Shown piece after piece: positions 27,597-36,506 of a DNA stretch of 64,000 bases. The stretch is from Desulfobacteraceae bacterium. Its GTDB lineage: Bacteria > Desulfobacterota > Desulfobacteria > Desulfobacterales > Desulfosarcinaceae. The number at the start of each line of letters is the position of its first letter. Position 1 is the stretch's first letter. Position numbers and translations under genes: made by a program. The notes beneath the pieces are model-generated. The model was not told the origin of the DNA and ran no database searches. It was given only the letters and a program-made list of their open reading frames with translations. Location of the stretch: positions 28,598 to 92,597 of the forward strand of contig QZKV01000042.1 in NCBI GenBank assembly GCA_003599575.1. The letters are read 5' to 3'.

Positions 27597-28289
27597 ATGC
27601 GGATAGGGATTATCATTCAGGCGCGTATGAGTTCAAAACGACTTCCCGGCAAGGTGCTGCGAATGGCCGCCGGTAAGCCGTTGCTTCTGCACTTGTACGA
27701 ACGAGTGATTCACTGCCACAGCGTGGATCAAATCATCGTCGCCACTTCAAGCGATGAGTCTGATGATCCTGTGGCTTTGTTTTGCCGGGACCACGCTATC
27801 GGCGTTTTTAGAGGCCCGCTCCATGATGTGGCCGCGCGGTTCAAACGCACTCTTGAAGCGTTCGGTTGGGATGCCTGCGTGCGTGTGAACGGCGACAGCC
27901 CCCTGCTGGACCAAAGATTGATCGATCAGGCCGTCATGCTGTTCCGGGGAAACAACTGCGATCTGGTAACCAATGTCCACCCAAGAACCTTTCCCGCCGG
28001 CCAGTCCGTGGAAGTCATACGCGCGCTAACCTTTTGCAACGCATATGCCCAGATGTCCGATGGGCACGACCTGGAACATGTGACTCCTTTTTTTTACCGC
28101 CACCCGGATCGCTTTGCCATCATGAACTTCTCCGCCGCCAGAGAGTACGGTGGGCTCCATCTGGCCGTTGACACACCGTCCGATTTCGATGCGTTCAACG
28201 CCCTGATCGGGCGCATGACGCGTCCCGCATGGCAATATGATGTGGGCCAGCTGGCCGACCTTTACAGCGCCCCGCAGGTGTCAGCATGA
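27597..28289 (+). CDS. SpsF/NeuA-like cytidylyltransferase family protein
   Basis: A 230-aa nucleotidyltransferase with the N-terminal signature IIIQARMSSKRLPGKVLR (about 5-22; CTP-binding loop), VRVNGDSPLLD (metal/CTP-site Asp, about 97-107) and LAVDTPSDFDAF (about 187-198). This is the SpsF group of the CMP-NeuNAc synthetase superfamily, typical of sialic-, legionaminic- and related acid pathways and of spore-coat polysaccharide loci. It probably activates a nonulosonic acid or another sugar with CTP. It is the first gene of the plus-strand operon and overlaps the oxidoreductase gene by 4 bp (ATGA). SpsF members differ from the classic NeuA, so the exact substrate is open. Confidence 0.82.
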   Translation: MRIGIIIQARMSSKRLPGKVLRMAAGKPLLLHLYERVIHCHSVDQIIVATSSDESDDPVALFCRDHAIGVFRGPLHDVAARFKRTLEAFGWDACVRVNGDSPLLDQRLIDQAVMLFRGNNCDLVTNVHPRTFPAGQSVEVIRALTFCNAYAQMSDGHDLEHVTPFFYRHPDRFAIMNFSAAREYGGLHLAVDTPSDFDAFNALIGRMTRPAWQYDVGQLADLYSAPQVSA

Positions 28290-29290
28290 AGAAATTGCGC
28301 GCGGCCGTGGTCGGCCTCGGGGTCGGAGAACAGCATATCCAGGGATACCGCCGCCATCCTGCCTGCGAAGTGGTCGCACTGTGCGACATGTCGGTTCAAA
28401 AGCTCGAGCAGATGGGTGAAAAATACCCCGGCCTGCGCCTGGTCGATCGCGCCGACCTGATCCTGGAGGATCCGGACATCGATGTGGTGTCGATCGCATC
28501 TTACGACAATTATCATTTCGAGCAGATCGAAAAGGGCCTCCTGCACGGCAAACACCTGTTTGTGGAAAAACCCCTGTGTCTACTCCCCTGGCAACTTGAA
28601 CGGATCCAGGCTCTGGTCCGGGACAATCCCGGTTTAAGACTTTCCTCCAACCTGATCCTGCGCTGCTCACCCCGATTTGAACGGATCAGACAAATGATTG
28701 CCGGTGGTCACTTCGGCCGGTTGTTTTACACGGAAGGCGACTACGAGTATGGCCGGCTTGAAAAGATCACCCAGGGGTGGCGGGGACAAATCGATGCGTA
28801 TTCGATCATCCTTGGAGGAGCGGTGCACATGGTCGATTTGCTGCTGTGGCTGACCGGCGACACAGTGACGGAAGTGAGCGGGTACGGCAACCGCATTGCA
28901 TCGAAAGACACCACTTTCCGGTTCAATGATTTTGCGCTCTTTCTATTGAAGTTCAAAAGCGGCCTGCTGGCCAAGGTCAGCGCCAATTTCGGCTGCGTCA
29001 AACCGCATTTCCACAATCTGAAAGTTTTCGGCACGCGGGCCACCTTTGAAAATGGGCCGGCGCACGGATATCTCTATACCGACCGGTCCCCGGCAACGTC
29101 TCCGCAATTGATTCAAACCCCCTATCCGGGCGTTCACAAAGGCGACCTGGTTTTTAATTTCGTTCAATCCATCCTCGAAGAAGCGCCGGCGATCGTTTCC
29201 ACGCAAGATGTTTTCAATACCATGTCGGTCTGTATGGCGGCCGAGCGGGCTGTTTCCGATTCGACCACGGTTGTCCTGGGCGAGAGCTGA
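28286..29290 (+). CDS. Gfo/Idh/MocA family NAD(P)-dependent sugar oxidoreductase
   Basis: A 334-aa protein. The N-terminal Rossmann fold begins RAAVVGLGVGEQHIQGYRRH (Gly-rich loop), followed by VVALCDMS and the family motif EKPLCLLPWQ (about 96-105, the EKP Lys). The C-terminal Gfo domain includes the segment WRGQIDAYSIILGGAVHMVD (about 164-183), where the Gly-x-x-x-H part carries the catalytic His. Members oxidise or reduce sugar carbons, often making 3-keto or uronic intermediates in amino-sugar pathways. Here it lies between the cytidylyltransferase and aminotransferase genes, as in legionaminic-acid-type loci where a PtmF-like protein occurs. The 203-bp gap after it carries no recognisable feature. 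Confidence 0.88.
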   Translation: MKKLRAAVVGLGVGEQHIQGYRRHPACEVVALCDMSVQKLEQMGEKYPGLRLVDRADLILEDPDIDVVSIASYDNYHFEQIEKGLLHGKHLFVEKPLCLLPWQLERIQALVRDNPGLRLSSNLILRCSPRFERIRQMIAGGHFGRLFYTEGDYEYGRLEKITQGWRGQIDAYSIILGGAVHMVDLLLWLTGDTVTEVSGYGNRIASKDTTFRFNDFALFLLKFKSGLLAKVSANFGCVKPHFHNLKVFGTRATFENGPAHGYLYTDRSPATSPQLIQTPYPGVHKGDLVFNFVQSILEEAPAIVSTQDVFNTMSVCMAAERAVSDSTTVVLGES

Positions 29291-29493
29291 AGGACCATCC
29301 CGCCATAGTATTCTGGATAAAACCTCGGGCGCGTCCCATGAAGGCACGCAGCAATAGAATCGGCCTCTCATGCAGGCCAAACAAATGCACCAGGCACAAA
29401 TATTGCTGAGCCTACCTGCGACTGCTGAAAAGCGTCTAAAACCTGACGCTGCTATCAAATGAAGACTTGATCCGGGCAAGGAGTAGACAAAGC

Positions 29494-30642
29494 GTGAAAA
29501 CCATTCCGTTCGGCGCCCCTATGATCGGAGAGAGAGAAATCAGCGCCGTGACCGAAGTTCTCAAGGGGCCGGTTCTCGTGCACGGTCCCAGGTCCAAGCG
29601 GTTCGAAACCGATTTTGCCGCCTGGACAGGATCGCCGCACGCCGTTTCCCTATCTTCGTGTACGGCCGGCCTGCACCTGGCATACTTCGACCTGGGCATC
29701 GGCCCCGGCGATGAAGTCATCGTGCCCGCTCAGACCCACAATGCCACCGCCCACGCGGTGGCGCTTACCGGCGCCAAGCCGGTCTTTGTGGATTGTGAGC
29801 TCGAAACCGGCAATATCGCCATCGACCAGGTCGAAGCGGCCATTACGGCAAACACCAGGGCCATTTCGGTGGTGCATTTCCTGGGTATGCCGGTGGCCAT
29901 GGACCGGATCTGCGCGATGGCCGCAAAGCACGATCTGTTTGTTCTCGAAGACTGCGCCCTTGCCCTGGGCAGCACCTACAAAGGACGCCATGCCGGCCTG
30001 TGGGGCGACGCGGGCTGCTTCTCGTTTTATCCAGTCAAGCATATCACCACGGCCGAGGGCGGCATGCTCATCACCCGTCGCCGCGAACTCGCCGAGCGCA
30101 TCATGCGCCGACGGGCCTTTGGAGTAGACCGCACGCCGGGCGAACGCGACATACCCGGGGTATACGATGTGACCATGCTGGGGTTCAACTACCGTATGAA
30201 CGAAATCGCAGCCTCCCTGGGCGTCGAGCAGCTCAAACGCGCCAACGAATTTCTGAAGCTGCGCCGGCGCAACCATGAGCTCCTGCACGCGCAGCTCTCA
30301 GAACTGGACGAAGTGAGGCTCTTTCAAAGCACACACGGCGATTATGTCAGCAGCTATTATTGTCTTTCCGTCCTTCTCACGCAGAAGCTGCGGGCGATGC
30401 GGTTCGAGATCGTCCAAAAACTGAAAGACCAGGGGGTCGGCACAAGTATCTACTACCCGCGCCCCGTGCCCCATTTCACCTGGTACCGCGAAAAATACGG
30501 CTGCCGCACGGACAGTTTCCCCAATGCCGCCGCCGTCAGCTACGGTTCAATCGCCCTTCCCGTGGGACCGCACCTGAATGAAGATGATATGTCTTTCATT
30601 GCCGCGGCCGTGAAACAAGCCATCAGCGAGGTCAACCCATGA
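29494..30642 (+). CDS. DegT/DnrJ/EryC1/StrS family PLP-dependent sugar aminotransferase
   Basis: The GTG at 29494 has AAGGAG 10 nt upstream and gives 382 aa; a TTG at 29467 lacks an SD. Hallmarks of sugar aminotransferases are present: GPVLVHGPRSKRFETDFA (about 23-40), SLSSCTAGLHLAY (substrate/PLP loop), EDCALALGSTYKG (PLP-pyridine Asp) and FSFYPVKHITTAEGGM with the PLP Lys182. It transfers an amino group, usually from glutamate, to a keto-sugar nucleotide (C4 for PseC/LegC-type enzymes, or C3). It is translationally coupled (ATGA overlap) to the NAD-epimerase gene, which probably makes its keto substrate. Confidence 0.9.
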   Translation: MKTIPFGAPMIGEREISAVTEVLKGPVLVHGPRSKRFETDFAAWTGSPHAVSLSSCTAGLHLAYFDLGIGPGDEVIVPAQTHNATAHAVALTGAKPVFVDCELETGNIAIDQVEAAITANTRAISVVHFLGMPVAMDRICAMAAKHDLFVLEDCALALGSTYKGRHAGLWGDAGCFSFYPVKHITTAEGGMLITRRRELAERIMRRRAFGVDRTPGERDIPGVYDVTMLGFNYRMNEIAASLGVEQLKRANEFLKLRRRNHELLHAQLSELDEVRLFQSTHGDYVSSYYCLSVLLTQKLRAMRFEIVQKLKDQGVGTSIYYPRPVPHFTWYREKYGCRTDSFPNAAAVSYGSIALPVGPHLNEDDMSFIAAAVKQAISEVNP

Positions 30643-31685
30643 CAAACCTTCGGAACAAAAGAATCATGCTCATCGGCGGGGCCGGTTTCATCGGCCACAA
30701 CCTGGCCATAGCGCTCAAGGAGCGGGGCGCCGACGTGTGCATCGTGGACGGTTTGCAGGTCAACAATTTTCTGTCCTTCCAGTCGACCAGGGAAAAATGC
30801 GTCAACCGCCCCCTGTATCTTTACTTTCTAAATCAACGCCTGGAAATGCTGCGCGAGGCCGGCATTCCGGTGTTTGTACAGGACGCGCGGGACTATTACG
30901 CCCTCTGCTATTTGTTCACGGATGTCAAACCGCAGGTGGTGGTGATGCTGGCGGCGGTGTCCCATTCCAACCGCTCCAACAAGGATCCCTACAGTACCTT
31001 CGATCACAGCTTCCGCACCCTTGAAAACGCTCTGGATGCATCCCGCGACAGGGTGGAGCATTTCATTTACTTCTCCTCGAGCATGGTCTACGGAAATTTC
31101 AACGGCGTTCCGGTCAATGAAACGACCCCCTGCGAACCCCTCGGGATCTACGGCGCCCTGAAATTCGGCGGAGAAAAACTGGTGATTGCCTACAACCAGG
31201 CCTTCAACCTGCCCTACACCATCATTCGTCCCTCGGCCCTGTATGGCGAACGCTGCGTCAGCCGTCGCGTTGGGCAGATCTTCATCGAAAATGCGCTCAA
31301 AGGAACCGAGATCACCATTTCAGGCGACGGCACGGATGCTCTGGATTTTACATGCATCCACGATCTGGTGGATGGCTTAATCAAGGTCATCGGGCATTCT
31401 GAATCACGCAACCAGATTTTCAACCTGACCTATGGCGAGGCCCGCGACCTCAATCAGATGGCGTCTGTGATCCAATCCTACTTCCCCGAGGTCAGCATCC
31501 GTTACACGCCCAAAAACAAACTCATGCCGGAACGCGGTACCCTTTCGGTGGACAAGGCGCGCCGCCTGATCGGCTACAATCCATGCTGGCCGCTGGAAAA
31601 AGGCTTCGCCCGTTACGTCGAATGGTATCAAAGCCTCCCGCAAGAACTGACCTGCGGAGAGCGCGTGCCGGTGGTATGTGCCTAG
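30639..31685 (+). CDS. NAD-dependent sugar epimerase/dehydratase (extended SDR)
   Basis: A 348-aa SDR protein. The nucleotide-binding loop is LIGGAGFIGHNLAI (about 11-24), the active site has FSSSMVYGNFNG (about 144-155) and the YxxxK pair in IYGALKFGGEKL (about 169-180), and a substrate loop IRPSALYGERC. It also has the usual C-terminal SDR segments (FTCIHDLVDGLIKV). The family includes 4-epimerases, 4,6-dehydratases and uronate-forming enzymes; the TGGAG to IGGAG variation is common. It follows the aminotransferase with a 4-bp overlap and precedes the GNAT acetyltransferase, as expected for synthesis of a bis-amino or acetamido sugar. Confidence 0.87.
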   Translation: MTNLRNKRIMLIGGAGFIGHNLAIALKERGADVCIVDGLQVNNFLSFQSTREKCVNRPLYLYFLNQRLEMLREAGIPVFVQDARDYYALCYLFTDVKPQVVVMLAAVSHSNRSNKDPYSTFDHSFRTLENALDASRDRVEHFIYFSSSMVYGNFNGVPVNETTPCEPLGIYGALKFGGEKLVIAYNQAFNLPYTIIRPSALYGERCVSRRVGQIFIENALKGTEITISGDGTDALDFTCIHDLVDGLIKVIGHSESRNQIFNLTYGEARDLNQMASVIQSYFPEVSIRYTPKNKLMPERGTLSVDKARRLIGYNPCWPLEKGFARYVEWYQSLPQELTCGERVPVVCA

Positions 31686-31789
31686 AAGTGAAAAGTTGAA
31701 AGTGGATGCATTATGTCATTGGAGGGGTTGGTGCCTGCTTGAGCGCTATGAGCTTCTTCCAAGCTTGCGATCATCTTGGGGATAAAAAA

Positions 31790-32521
31790 ATGCCCTGCCG
31801 CCTTTTCCCAGATGTCTGGCTGGGTGAAAGACTGGGAAAAAAAGTTTGGCGTCTGGAGCTTGGCACGGAGTTAGCCGCGCCCGATCTCCATGAGCTGCTT
31901 GCAGACCCAGGGCCCGAAGCATTGGTGTACTGCAAGGTGGCGGCCCATGACATGGGGCTGGTGCACCTGTTGGAGCAGACGGGTTTTCGATTGGTGGACG
32001 CAAGCTTGACCCTGGAGCGCTCCAACGACGCAGAGGCGAATGGGTCTGAGGCGGTGCGCTGGGCGGTTGCGGCGGACTGTGGACCGGTCATGGAAACAGC
32101 GCGCGCGAACTTTTCTTTTTCGCGCTTCCATCAGGACCCTCTGATTCCCGGCAAGATCGCGGATGACCTCAAGGCCGAGTGGGCCGGCAATTTTTTCCGC
32201 GGCCGCCGTGGAGACGCCATGGTGGTGGCTGAGCAGCATGGTCGTGTGGCCGGTTTTTTGCAGCTGCTTCAGAGCTCAAAGGCGCTGGTTATCGATCTGT
32301 TGGCGGTCGATCGGCAGGCGCGGGGAAGCGGCTTGGCCGAGGCTATGATCCGCTTTGCCGGGAGCCATTTTCCGCTTTGCGACGTTCTGCGGGTCGGCAC
32401 CCAGGCGGCCAACATCCCTGCCGCCCGGTTGTACGAAAAACTGGGCTTTCGCTTGCGCCAAGCTCACTATGTGTTCCATCTCCATATTTCTGAAAACCTG
32501 ACCCCATGTGGGAGAAGATGA
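31790..32521 (+). CDS. GNAT-family N-acetyltransferase (WecD/PseH-like)
   Basis: The chosen ATG (31790) has GGGGA 7 nt upstream and gives 243 aa starting MPCRLFPDVWLGERLG, which lines up with the usual WecD-type start. ATG 31748 or 31706 and a TTG at 31739 with GGAGG are alternatives. The C-terminal half is a GNAT fold: VIDLLAVDRQARGSGLAEAM (about 190-209; the Q/RxxGxA acetyl-CoA loop), VGTQAANIPAARLYEKLGF (about 210-228). It would acetylate an amino group on the sugar nucleotide made by the aminotransferase, like PseH, LegH or WecD. It overlaps the NeuB-like gene at the junction GATGATG. Confidence 0.78.
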   Translation: MPCRLFPDVWLGERLGKKVWRLELGTELAAPDLHELLADPGPEALVYCKVAAHDMGLVHLLEQTGFRLVDASLTLERSNDAEANGSEAVRWAVAADCGPVMETARANFSFSRFHQDPLIPGKIADDLKAEWAGNFFRGRRGDAMVVAEQHGRVAGFLQLLQSSKALVIDLLAVDRQARGSGLAEAMIRFAGSHFPLCDVLRVGTQAANIPAARLYEKLGFRLRQAHYVFHLHISENLTPCGRR

Positions 32522-33528
32522 TGCGCATCGGACCTATTGACACCGACCGCAAGGTCTTTATCATCGCTGAAATCGGCAACAACCATGAGGGCGATGGCTC
32601 CGTTGCCGAGGAGATGATCGGGCGGGCCGCCGAATCGGGAGCGGACGCGGTCAAATTTCAGACCATTGTCCCCGAAAGACTGGTCGAACCTGGGCAGACC
32701 GAGCGACTCAAGCAATTGCGGCGTTTGTGCCTCGCTCCCGAAGTATTTCCCAAATTAAAGGAAACGGCCGACAAGGCCGGGGTCCTATTCCTGTCAACGC
32801 CCTTTGATCTGCACAGTGCAGCCTTTCTCGCGCCGCTGGTGCCGGCCTGGAAAATCGCATCGGCCGACAACGATTTTCTCCCCTTGCTGGATGCCGTGGC
32901 GCTAACGGAAAAACCCGTTTTACTCTCCACGGGTCTATCCGACCGATCACAGGTCGTACGCGCCCTTGGATATCTGCTCGGCGCCTGGGCCGCCCGCGGC
33001 CACTCAGGACAACTTGCCCTGATGCACTGCGTGTCCAGCTATCCAACCTTGCCCGAACAAGCCAATCTGCTGGCGATCAGAGAACTATCCGGTCTGGGAA
33101 AGACTGTGGGTTATTCCGATCACACCCTGGGTATCGAAGCGGCCGTGCTGTCGGTCGCGCTGGGCGCCCGGATCGTGGAGAAGCATTTTACCTTGGACAA
33201 GGGATTTTCGGATTTCCGCGACCACCAACTGTCTGCCGATCCGCGAGAGATGACGGAGCTTGTGCGCCGCATCCGGCAGACAGAGCAGATGCTGGGCAGC
33301 GGGAAAAAGCAGATCATGCCGTGTGAGCAAAATGTCGCCGCACAGGCGCGCCGGTCTGCGGTTGCCGCGCAAGATCTGCCACAAGGTGCCCTGCTCGACG
33401 GCAACCGGATCGAGTGGCTGCGGCCCGGCGGCGGCATTCCACCCTCCCAAGCCAATGCGTTGATCGGCCGCCGACTGCTGCGCCCTCTGCGGCGCGGAGA
33501 GCGGATCGACGAAAACCTGCTTGCGTGA
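32521..33528 (+). CDS. NeuB/SpsE/LegI-like nonulosonic acid synthase
   Basis: The ATG at 32521 (MRIGPIDTDRKVFIIAEIGN) has GGGAG 6 nt upstream; an in-frame ATG at 32506 is less likely. 335 aa. The NeuB TIM-barrel begins with FIIAEIGNNHEGDG (about 14-27) and has KFQT (metal/PEP site), STPFDL, SGLSDR-type loop STGLSDR and SYPTLPEQANL. The C-terminal 60 residues are an antifreeze/SAF-like domain (RSAVAAQDLPQGALLDGN ... GRRLLRPLRRGERI). It condenses phosphoenolpyruvate with a six-carbon amino sugar to form a nine-carbon acid (sialic, legionaminic or pseudaminic type). No NeuC/LegG/PseG gene that would release its sugar substrate is visible in the window. Confidence 0.88.
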   Translation: MRIGPIDTDRKVFIIAEIGNNHEGDGSVAEEMIGRAAESGADAVKFQTIVPERLVEPGQTERLKQLRRLCLAPEVFPKLKETADKAGVLFLSTPFDLHSAAFLAPLVPAWKIASADNDFLPLLDAVALTEKPVLLSTGLSDRSQVVRALGYLLGAWAARGHSGQLALMHCVSSYPTLPEQANLLAIRELSGLGKTVGYSDHTLGIEAAVLSVALGARIVEKHFTLDKGFSDFRDHQLSADPREMTELVRRIRQTEQMLGSGKKQIMPCEQNVAAQARRSAVAAQDLPQGALLDGNRIEWLRPGGGIPPSQANALIGRRLLRPLRRGERIDENLLA

Positions 33529-33540
33529 CAAAGGACACCC

Positions 33541-35373
33541 ATGTGCGGAATCGCCGGCTACATCGGATCGAAGCGGACGGACCAGGAGAAGATGCGGGCC
33601 TGTCTTTCGCTTATGCGCCGCCGAGGACCGGACGCATGCGCGGAGTATTCCTTTTCTTTCGGCAGTGACCGCCAAATTTGCCTGCTGCACTCGCGCCTGT
33701 CGATCATCGATCTTGACCCGCGCTCCAACCAGCCCTTCCGCAAGCACGGGAAAGCTCTTGTCTTCAACGGAGAAGTGTACAACTACCGCGAAATAGGGCA
33801 GCTCCTCACCCAACAAGGCTACGCTTTTGAAACCAGCAGCGACACGGAGGTGCTGCTCAGTGCCCTGGATGCCTGGGGCATTGACGGGCTGGCGCTCTGC
33901 GAAGGAATGTGGGCCTTTGCCTGTTTCGATCAGTCCGACGGCTCGTTAATGCTGTGCCGCGATCGCTTCGGAGAAAAACCCCTTTATCTTTTGGAAACGC
34001 CCCACGGACTGTACTTCGGCTCTGAGCCCAAATTCATCTTCGCCCTTGCCGGCCGCAAGCCGCGGCCCAACATCCGCCAGTTGCACCGTTTTCTGATCAA
34101 TGGCTACAAATCCCTGTACAAACAGCCGGAGACCTTTTTCGAAGGCCTGACCGAACTGCCCCCCGGTTGCGTGCTGCGCATGAACCCGGTCGGGAAGGGG
34201 CAGGTGCAGCGCTACTGGACGCCGTCGAGCACGCCCGAGAACGCGATGAGCTATGCAGAGGCCGTGGAGGGCGCCCGCGCAGCCCTGATCCGTTCCATGG
34301 AAATCCGGCTGCGCGCCGATGTGCCGCTGGCTTTTTGCATGAGCGGGGGCGTCGATTCAAACGCCCTGATCGCAACAGCCCGCCGCCGCTTCGGATACAA
34401 CGTGCACGGCTTTACCATCGTCAATACCGACAGCCGCTACGAAGAGATGGACCTGGTGCGTTGCGCGGTCGACGAACTGGGCATGCGACATACGGCCGTC
34501 CCCCTGCAGCGCGACGGATTTCTGGAGAATTTGAGGACCTTGGTCCGCTGCCACGATGCGCCTGTGTATACCATCACCTATTACGTGCACTGGCTGCTGA
34601 TGAAGCGCATCAGCGAACTGGGCTACCGCATCTCAGTAAGCGGGACTGCCGCGGACGAACTTTTCACGGGCTATTACGACCATCATGGCTTCTACCTGGC
34701 CATGGTTCAGACCGACCCGCAGTGGTATGCCCGCAGCCTTGACCACTGGCATACCCACATCCGGCCCATTGTCCGCAATCCTCTGCTCCAAGACCCGGAA
34801 GCTTTCGTGCGCGACCCGCTGGCCCGCGGGCATATCTACCTCGACGTCGATTTATTTGCCGAATGCCTTCATGATCCTTTACGCGAACCGTTTTTCGAAA
34901 ATCAATTCTGCGACGATCTGCTACGCAACCGCATGCTCAACGAGCTGTTTCACGAAGCGGTACCGGTCATCCTGCACGAAGACGATCTCAACGCCATGTA
35001 CTTTTCCGTGGAGAACCGTTCTCCGTTTCTGGACCGTTCCATTTTCGAACACTGCTTTCGTATCCCCACCCGTCATCTGATCCAAGAGGGTGCCGCCAAG
35101 GCGGTGCTGCGTGACGCCATGCGCGGCATCGTTCCCGACCCCATCCTGGACAACCGACGCAAAGTAGGGTTCAACGCGCCCATCCTGGATCTCCTGGATG
35201 TCCATTCCCCAGACGTGGTCCGGCAAATGCTCGAAGACAGCCCCATCTTCGATCATGTCCGGCGCGAGCGCATCCAGTCAATGCTGTCCGGCGGCGCAAA
35301 AACTAACAGCCAGAGCAAATTCCTGTTCAATTTTCTGAGCTGCAAGCTGTTTCTGGAGGAGTTCGGCCCATGA
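33541..35373 (+). CDS. Asparagine synthase (glutamine-hydrolysing), full-length AsnB type
   Basis: A 610-aa AsnB-family protein with all hallmarks. N-terminal glutaminase: MCGIAGYIGS with Cys2, MRRRGPDAC, FNGEVYNYREI (about 77-87), CEGMWAFACFD. C-terminal synthase: LAFCMSGGVDSNALIATA (PPi loop, about 264-281), ISVSGTAADELFTGYYDHHG (about 366-385) and FSVENRSPFLDRSIFE (about 487-502). It hydrolyses glutamine and uses ATP to amidate an acid; asparagine is the textbook substrate, but in sugar clusters (as with WbpS or similar) a sugar carboxylate is likely. It sits between NeuB and WbuX-like genes with a 4-bp overlap to the latter, so a nonulosonic or uronic acid is a plausible acceptor. Confidence 0.85.
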   Translation: MCGIAGYIGSKRTDQEKMRACLSLMRRRGPDACAEYSFSFGSDRQICLLHSRLSIIDLDPRSNQPFRKHGKALVFNGEVYNYREIGQLLTQQGYAFETSSDTEVLLSALDAWGIDGLALCEGMWAFACFDQSDGSLMLCRDRFGEKPLYLLETPHGLYFGSEPKFIFALAGRKPRPNIRQLHRFLINGYKSLYKQPETFFEGLTELPPGCVLRMNPVGKGQVQRYWTPSSTPENAMSYAEAVEGARAALIRSMEIRLRADVPLAFCMSGGVDSNALIATARRRFGYNVHGFTIVNTDSRYEEMDLVRCAVDELGMRHTAVPLQRDGFLENLRTLVRCHDAPVYTITYYVHWLLMKRISELGYRISVSGTAADELFTGYYDHHGFYLAMVQTDPQWYARSLDHWHTHIRPIVRNPLLQDPEAFVRDPLARGHIYLDVDLFAECLHDPLREPFFENQFCDDLLRNRMLNELFHEAVPVILHEDDLNAMYFSVENRSPFLDRSIFEHCFRIPTRHLIQEGAAKAVLRDAMRGIVPDPILDNRRKVGFNAPILDLLDVHSPDVVRQMLEDSPIFDHVRRERIQSMLSGGAKTNSQSKFLFNFLSCKLFLEEFGP

Positions 35374-36506
35374 ACTACTGCATCCGCTGCATCACCCCGG
35401 ACACACGGCCCAATATCCGGTTGGATCGCGAAGGGGTCTGCAACGCCTGCCGCACCCATGAATCGCGGGCTAAGATCGACTGGTGCCGGCGCGAGCAGGA
35501 ATTCCGCGACGTGGCGAAGCATGCCCGCCAAAGGAGCACTGGCTACGACTGCATCATCCCGGTCAGCGGCGGCAAGGATTCGACCTGGCAAGTACTCACG
35601 TGCCTGGAATATGGGTTAAAGCCGCTGTGCGTCACCTGGCGCACGCCCGGCCGCACCGAATTGGGCGAACGCAATTTGCGCAACCTGGTCTCGCTGGGCG
35701 TGGATCACATCGACTACAGCATCGATCCGCAGGTGGAGCGCCGCTTCATGGTCAAAGCCCTGGAGCGCTGCGGCAGCACGGCCATTCCCATGCACCTGGC
35801 CTTGTTCGCCATACCCCTGCGCCTGGCCGAGCGTTTCGCAATCCCGCTGGTGGTGTGGGGCGAAAACTCGGCCTTCGAATACGGCGCTGCCGAAGAGGCT
35901 CACACCGGCTTCCGCCTGGACGAAGATTGGCTGCGCGTGTACGGCGTGAGCCAGGGCACCACGGCGCGCGACTGGATCGATGCCGATTTGTCCGAGCGCG
36001 ATCTGACTCCCTATTTCGGACCCCAACCGGGCGCTCTGGCCGGCAAACGCATCATGGCGGTCTTTCTGGGATACTACTTCGCCTGGGACCCGGCTATGAC
36101 CCGCGCGGCGGCCCTGGCGCACGGGTTCACGCCGCGCGCCCAAGGTCCGGCCACCGGCTATTACGATTATGCCGACATCGACGATGCCTTCATTTCCCTG
36201 CATCACTACCTGAAATGGCCCAAGTTCGGCTTCACGCGGCTGTTCGACAATCTTTCCCTTGAAATCCGCCACGGGCGCCTGACCCGCGCCCAGGCCGTGC
36301 AGCTCGTGGCCGGCACCGGTGAGCAGACGCCGATAGCCGACATCGCCGCCTTCTGCAAGTTTGCGGGCATTCCCATACAGCGTTTTTGGAATGCGGTCGA
36401 ACGATTCCGAAATACGGCGATATGGCATAAAAAGAAGGACGGCATTTGGTGGCTACCCGATTTTTTGATTCCCGACTGGCCTTGGAGTGGACCCCATGCA
36501 ATTTGA
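35370..36506 (+). CDS. WbuX/WbpG-type N-acetyl-sugar amidotransferase
   Basis: A 378-aa protein of the TIGR03573 type (WbuX, WbpG, PseA). It opens with a Cys-rich segment, MNYCIRCITPDTRPN, then CNACRTHE (about 29-36), then the ATP-pyrophosphatase loop IIPVSGGKDSTWQVL (about 60-74) and VVWGENSAFEYGAAEEAH (about 160-177). Members use ATP and ammonia (from a HisH-like glutaminase via HisF) to turn an acetamido group into acetamidino on a sugar. This stand-alone gene has no HisH/HisF beside it; a second copy is fused to HisF at 43669-45759. It is coupled to AsnB (4-bp overlap) and overlaps the small 129-aa gene by 11 bp. Confidence 0.88.
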   Translation: MNYCIRCITPDTRPNIRLDREGVCNACRTHESRAKIDWCRREQEFRDVAKHARQRSTGYDCIIPVSGGKDSTWQVLTCLEYGLKPLCVTWRTPGRTELGERNLRNLVSLGVDHIDYSIDPQVERRFMVKALERCGSTAIPMHLALFAIPLRLAERFAIPLVVWGENSAFEYGAAEEAHTGFRLDEDWLRVYGVSQGTTARDWIDADLSERDLTPYFGPQPGALAGKRIMAVFLGYYFAWDPAMTRAAALAHGFTPRAQGPATGYYDYADIDDAFISLHHYLKWPKFGFTRLFDNLSLEIRHGRLTRAQAVQLVAGTGEQTPIADIAAFCKFAGIPIQRFWNAVERFRNTAIWHKKKDGIWWLPDFLIPDWPWSGPHAI

